The translations under genes were made by a program, and so were the position numbers. From Eggerthellaceae bacterium UBA5808 (GTDB taxonomy: Bacteria; Actinomycetota; Coriobacteriia; Coriobacteriales; Eggerthellaceae): 7,047 nucleotides of DNA. Positions within the stretch are counted from its first letter, which is position 1. Each line of letters begins with the position of its first letter. Below, in pieces: positions 6,030 to 7,047 of the stretch. The notes beneath the pieces were generated by a model. It ran no database searches. It saw only the letters and a list, made by a program, of their open reading frames with translations, and was not told the DNA's origin. The stretch is from positions 1-7,047 of the forward strand of contig DIDE01000059.1 of assembly GCA_002417975.1 (NCBI GenBank). The letters are read 5' to 3'.

Positions 6030-7047
6030 ATGGGTCTATCAGATTCAGCTAAGCGTTTGGGGCTCAATAGCGTATACAAATACCTTGAGAAAAACCCGCG
6101 CGAAAACTTACCAAAAGTTATGGACTTTGTCGATAAAATCACTCCGGGCGATGTAATGAAATCGCAACGCGATACTTTCCGTCGAGTGCTTAACGACCCA
6201 GATAACAATTGGAATAAGATGATCTGCAGCTTGTGGGACGACATAGATCATCGGGTCATCAAATCCGCTTTTACTAACTTCATTCTTAATGGAAGTATCA
6301 CTGGTTGGCAAAAACAAGAAGAGATGCGCAAAAAATATCAATGTAATATTCCTTGGGCCATTTTGCTTGATCCAACAAGCGCATGCAATAAGCACTGTAT
6401 TGGTTGCTGGGCCGGAGAATATGGCAATAAGCTCAATCTTTCCTTTGACGAAATAGATTCCATCATCGAGCAGGGAAAAGAACTCGGATGCTATATTTAT
6501 ATCTATACCGGTGGTGAACCAATGATGCGCAAAAAGGATCTTATTGCAATCTGCAATAAGCATTCAGATTGCGAGTTCCTTTGCTTTACCAATGGCACAC
6601 TTATCGATGAAGAGTTTTGCGACGAAGCTCTTCGTGTTGCAAACTTTATTCCTATTCTTAGCATTGAAGGATTCGAAAAAGATACCGACTTCCGTCGTGG
6701 TGAGGGTTCTTATCAAAAAATCGTTGCGGCAATCAAACTTCTTCGCGACAAGAAATTGGCATTTGGTTTCTCTTGCTGCTATACCGCAAAGAATGTTGAT
6801 GTAATCGGCAGCGAAAAGTATTACGACTGGATGATCGAGCAAGGCGCTAAATTCTGCTGGTTCTTTAGCTATATGCCTGTTGGCAAGAATGCAGATGTAG
6901 ACCTTATTACTCGTCCTGAACAACGAGAATTCATGTACCATCAAGTACGCACATTCCGCAATAGTAAAATGCTCTTCACGCTTGATTTCTTTAATGATGG
7001 CGAATATGTTGGCGGATGTATTGCTGGTGGTCGTCGTTATCTGCACA
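6030..7047 (+). CDS. Radical SAM protein of unassigned function (3' end beyond window)
   Basis: Radical SAM enzymes cleave S-adenosylmethionine at a [4Fe-4S] cluster to start radical reactions. The 339 codons seen begin with a region of about 105 residues, probably helical and without a motif I know. The core follows: LLDPTSACNKHCIGCW (112-127) holds the cluster cysteines Cys119, Cys123 and Cys126 (CxxxCxxC), YTGGEP (159-164) is the SAM-binding motif, and LSIEGFE (210-216) is a later strand. GGCIAGGRR (328-336) at the edge looks like the start of a SPASM-like extra cluster domain, to be completed downstream. The protein is cysteine-rich (14 Cys), with adjacent Cys249-Cys250. The style resembles uncharacterised radical SAM proteins common in anaerobic Firmicutes and Coriobacteriia; the core motif is also HpnH-like, but I see no reason to assign hopanoid chemistry. 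It is divergent from the dap unit, so is probably controlled separately. No precursor peptide or partner gene is visible. Confidence 0.88.
   Translation, partial: MGLSDSAKRLGLNSVYKYLEKNPRENLPKVMDFVDKITPGDVMKSQRDTFRRVLNDPDNNWNKMICSLWDDIDHRVIKSAFTNFILNGSITGWQKQEEMRKKYQCNIPWAILLDPTSACNKHCIGCWAGEYGNKLNLSFDEIDSIIEQGKELGCYIYIYTGGEPMMRKKDLIAICNKHSDCEFLCFTNGTLIDEEFCDEALRVANFIPILSIEGFEKDTDFRRGEGSYQKIVAAIKLLRDKKLAFGFSCCYTAKNVDVIGSEKYYDWMIEQGAKFCWFFSYMPVGKNADVDLITRPEQREFMYHQVRTFRNSKMLFTLDFFNDGEYVGGCIAGGRRYLH

Noticed and set aside
5951..7046. Three long minus-strand open frames (5951-6244, 6108-6563, 6564-7046) opposite the radical SAM gene
   Set aside because: They lie antisense to a gene with clear radical SAM motifs, show no recognisable domain, and are explained by the codon usage of the sense gene.

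Overview
The window carries five genes on the minus strand, in the order M16 peptidase, dapB, dapA, RNase J and ftsK (5' end only), and one divergent plus-strand radical SAM gene cut by the right edge. The order M16 peptidase, dap genes, RNase J, FtsK/SpoIIIE is an old shared arrangement, known from actinobacteria (pepR, dapB, dapA, rnj and ftsK lie in this order, more spread out, in Mycobacterium) and from Firmicutes (mlpA, dapG/dapA, rnjB, spoIIIE in Bacillus). The GC content looks to be in the mid-40s percent by eye. With the compact actinobacterial-type order and an anaerobe-type radical SAM protein, this suggests a low-GC member of the Coriobacteriia (Atopobium/Olsenella-like). That assignment is inference; no rRNA or other marker is present.

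Layout from left to right: positions 1-641 hold the N-terminal membrane domain of an FtsK/SpoIIIE DNA translocase (minus, GTG start, runs off the left edge). Positions 698-2581 hold RNase J with an unusual basic, histidine-rich N-terminal extension. Positions 2598-3497 hold dapA and 3610-4374 hold dapB, the two committed steps into the diaminopimelate/lysine pathway. Positions 4462-5724 hold an M16B zinc peptidase. All five read leftwards with gaps of 16 to 112 bases, most have clear ribosome binding sites, and no convincing terminator lies between them, so one transcription unit is likely, perhaps with weak internal promoters. Positions 5725-6029 are a 305-base divergent intergenic region. 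It contains a perfect 15-base palindrome, a perfect 6-bp hairpin and candidate promoter elements for both sides. From 6030 to the right edge runs a radical SAM protein (CxxxCxxC cluster) of a family that I recognise by sequence style but that has no function known to me.

The minus-strand genes are housekeeping: precursor supply for cell wall and lysine (DapA/DapB), RNA maturation and decay (RNase J), chromosome segregation at division (FtsK) and a processing peptidase. For dapA, dapB and the radical SAM gene I moved the start inward from the longest open frame because a good Shine-Dalgarno sequence and family length favour the internal ATG. I see no mobile element, CRISPR array, tRNA or rRNA. 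I found no evidence of a wholly new multi-gene system. The parts most worth a second look are the divergent regulatory region, the radical SAM protein and the RNase J extension.
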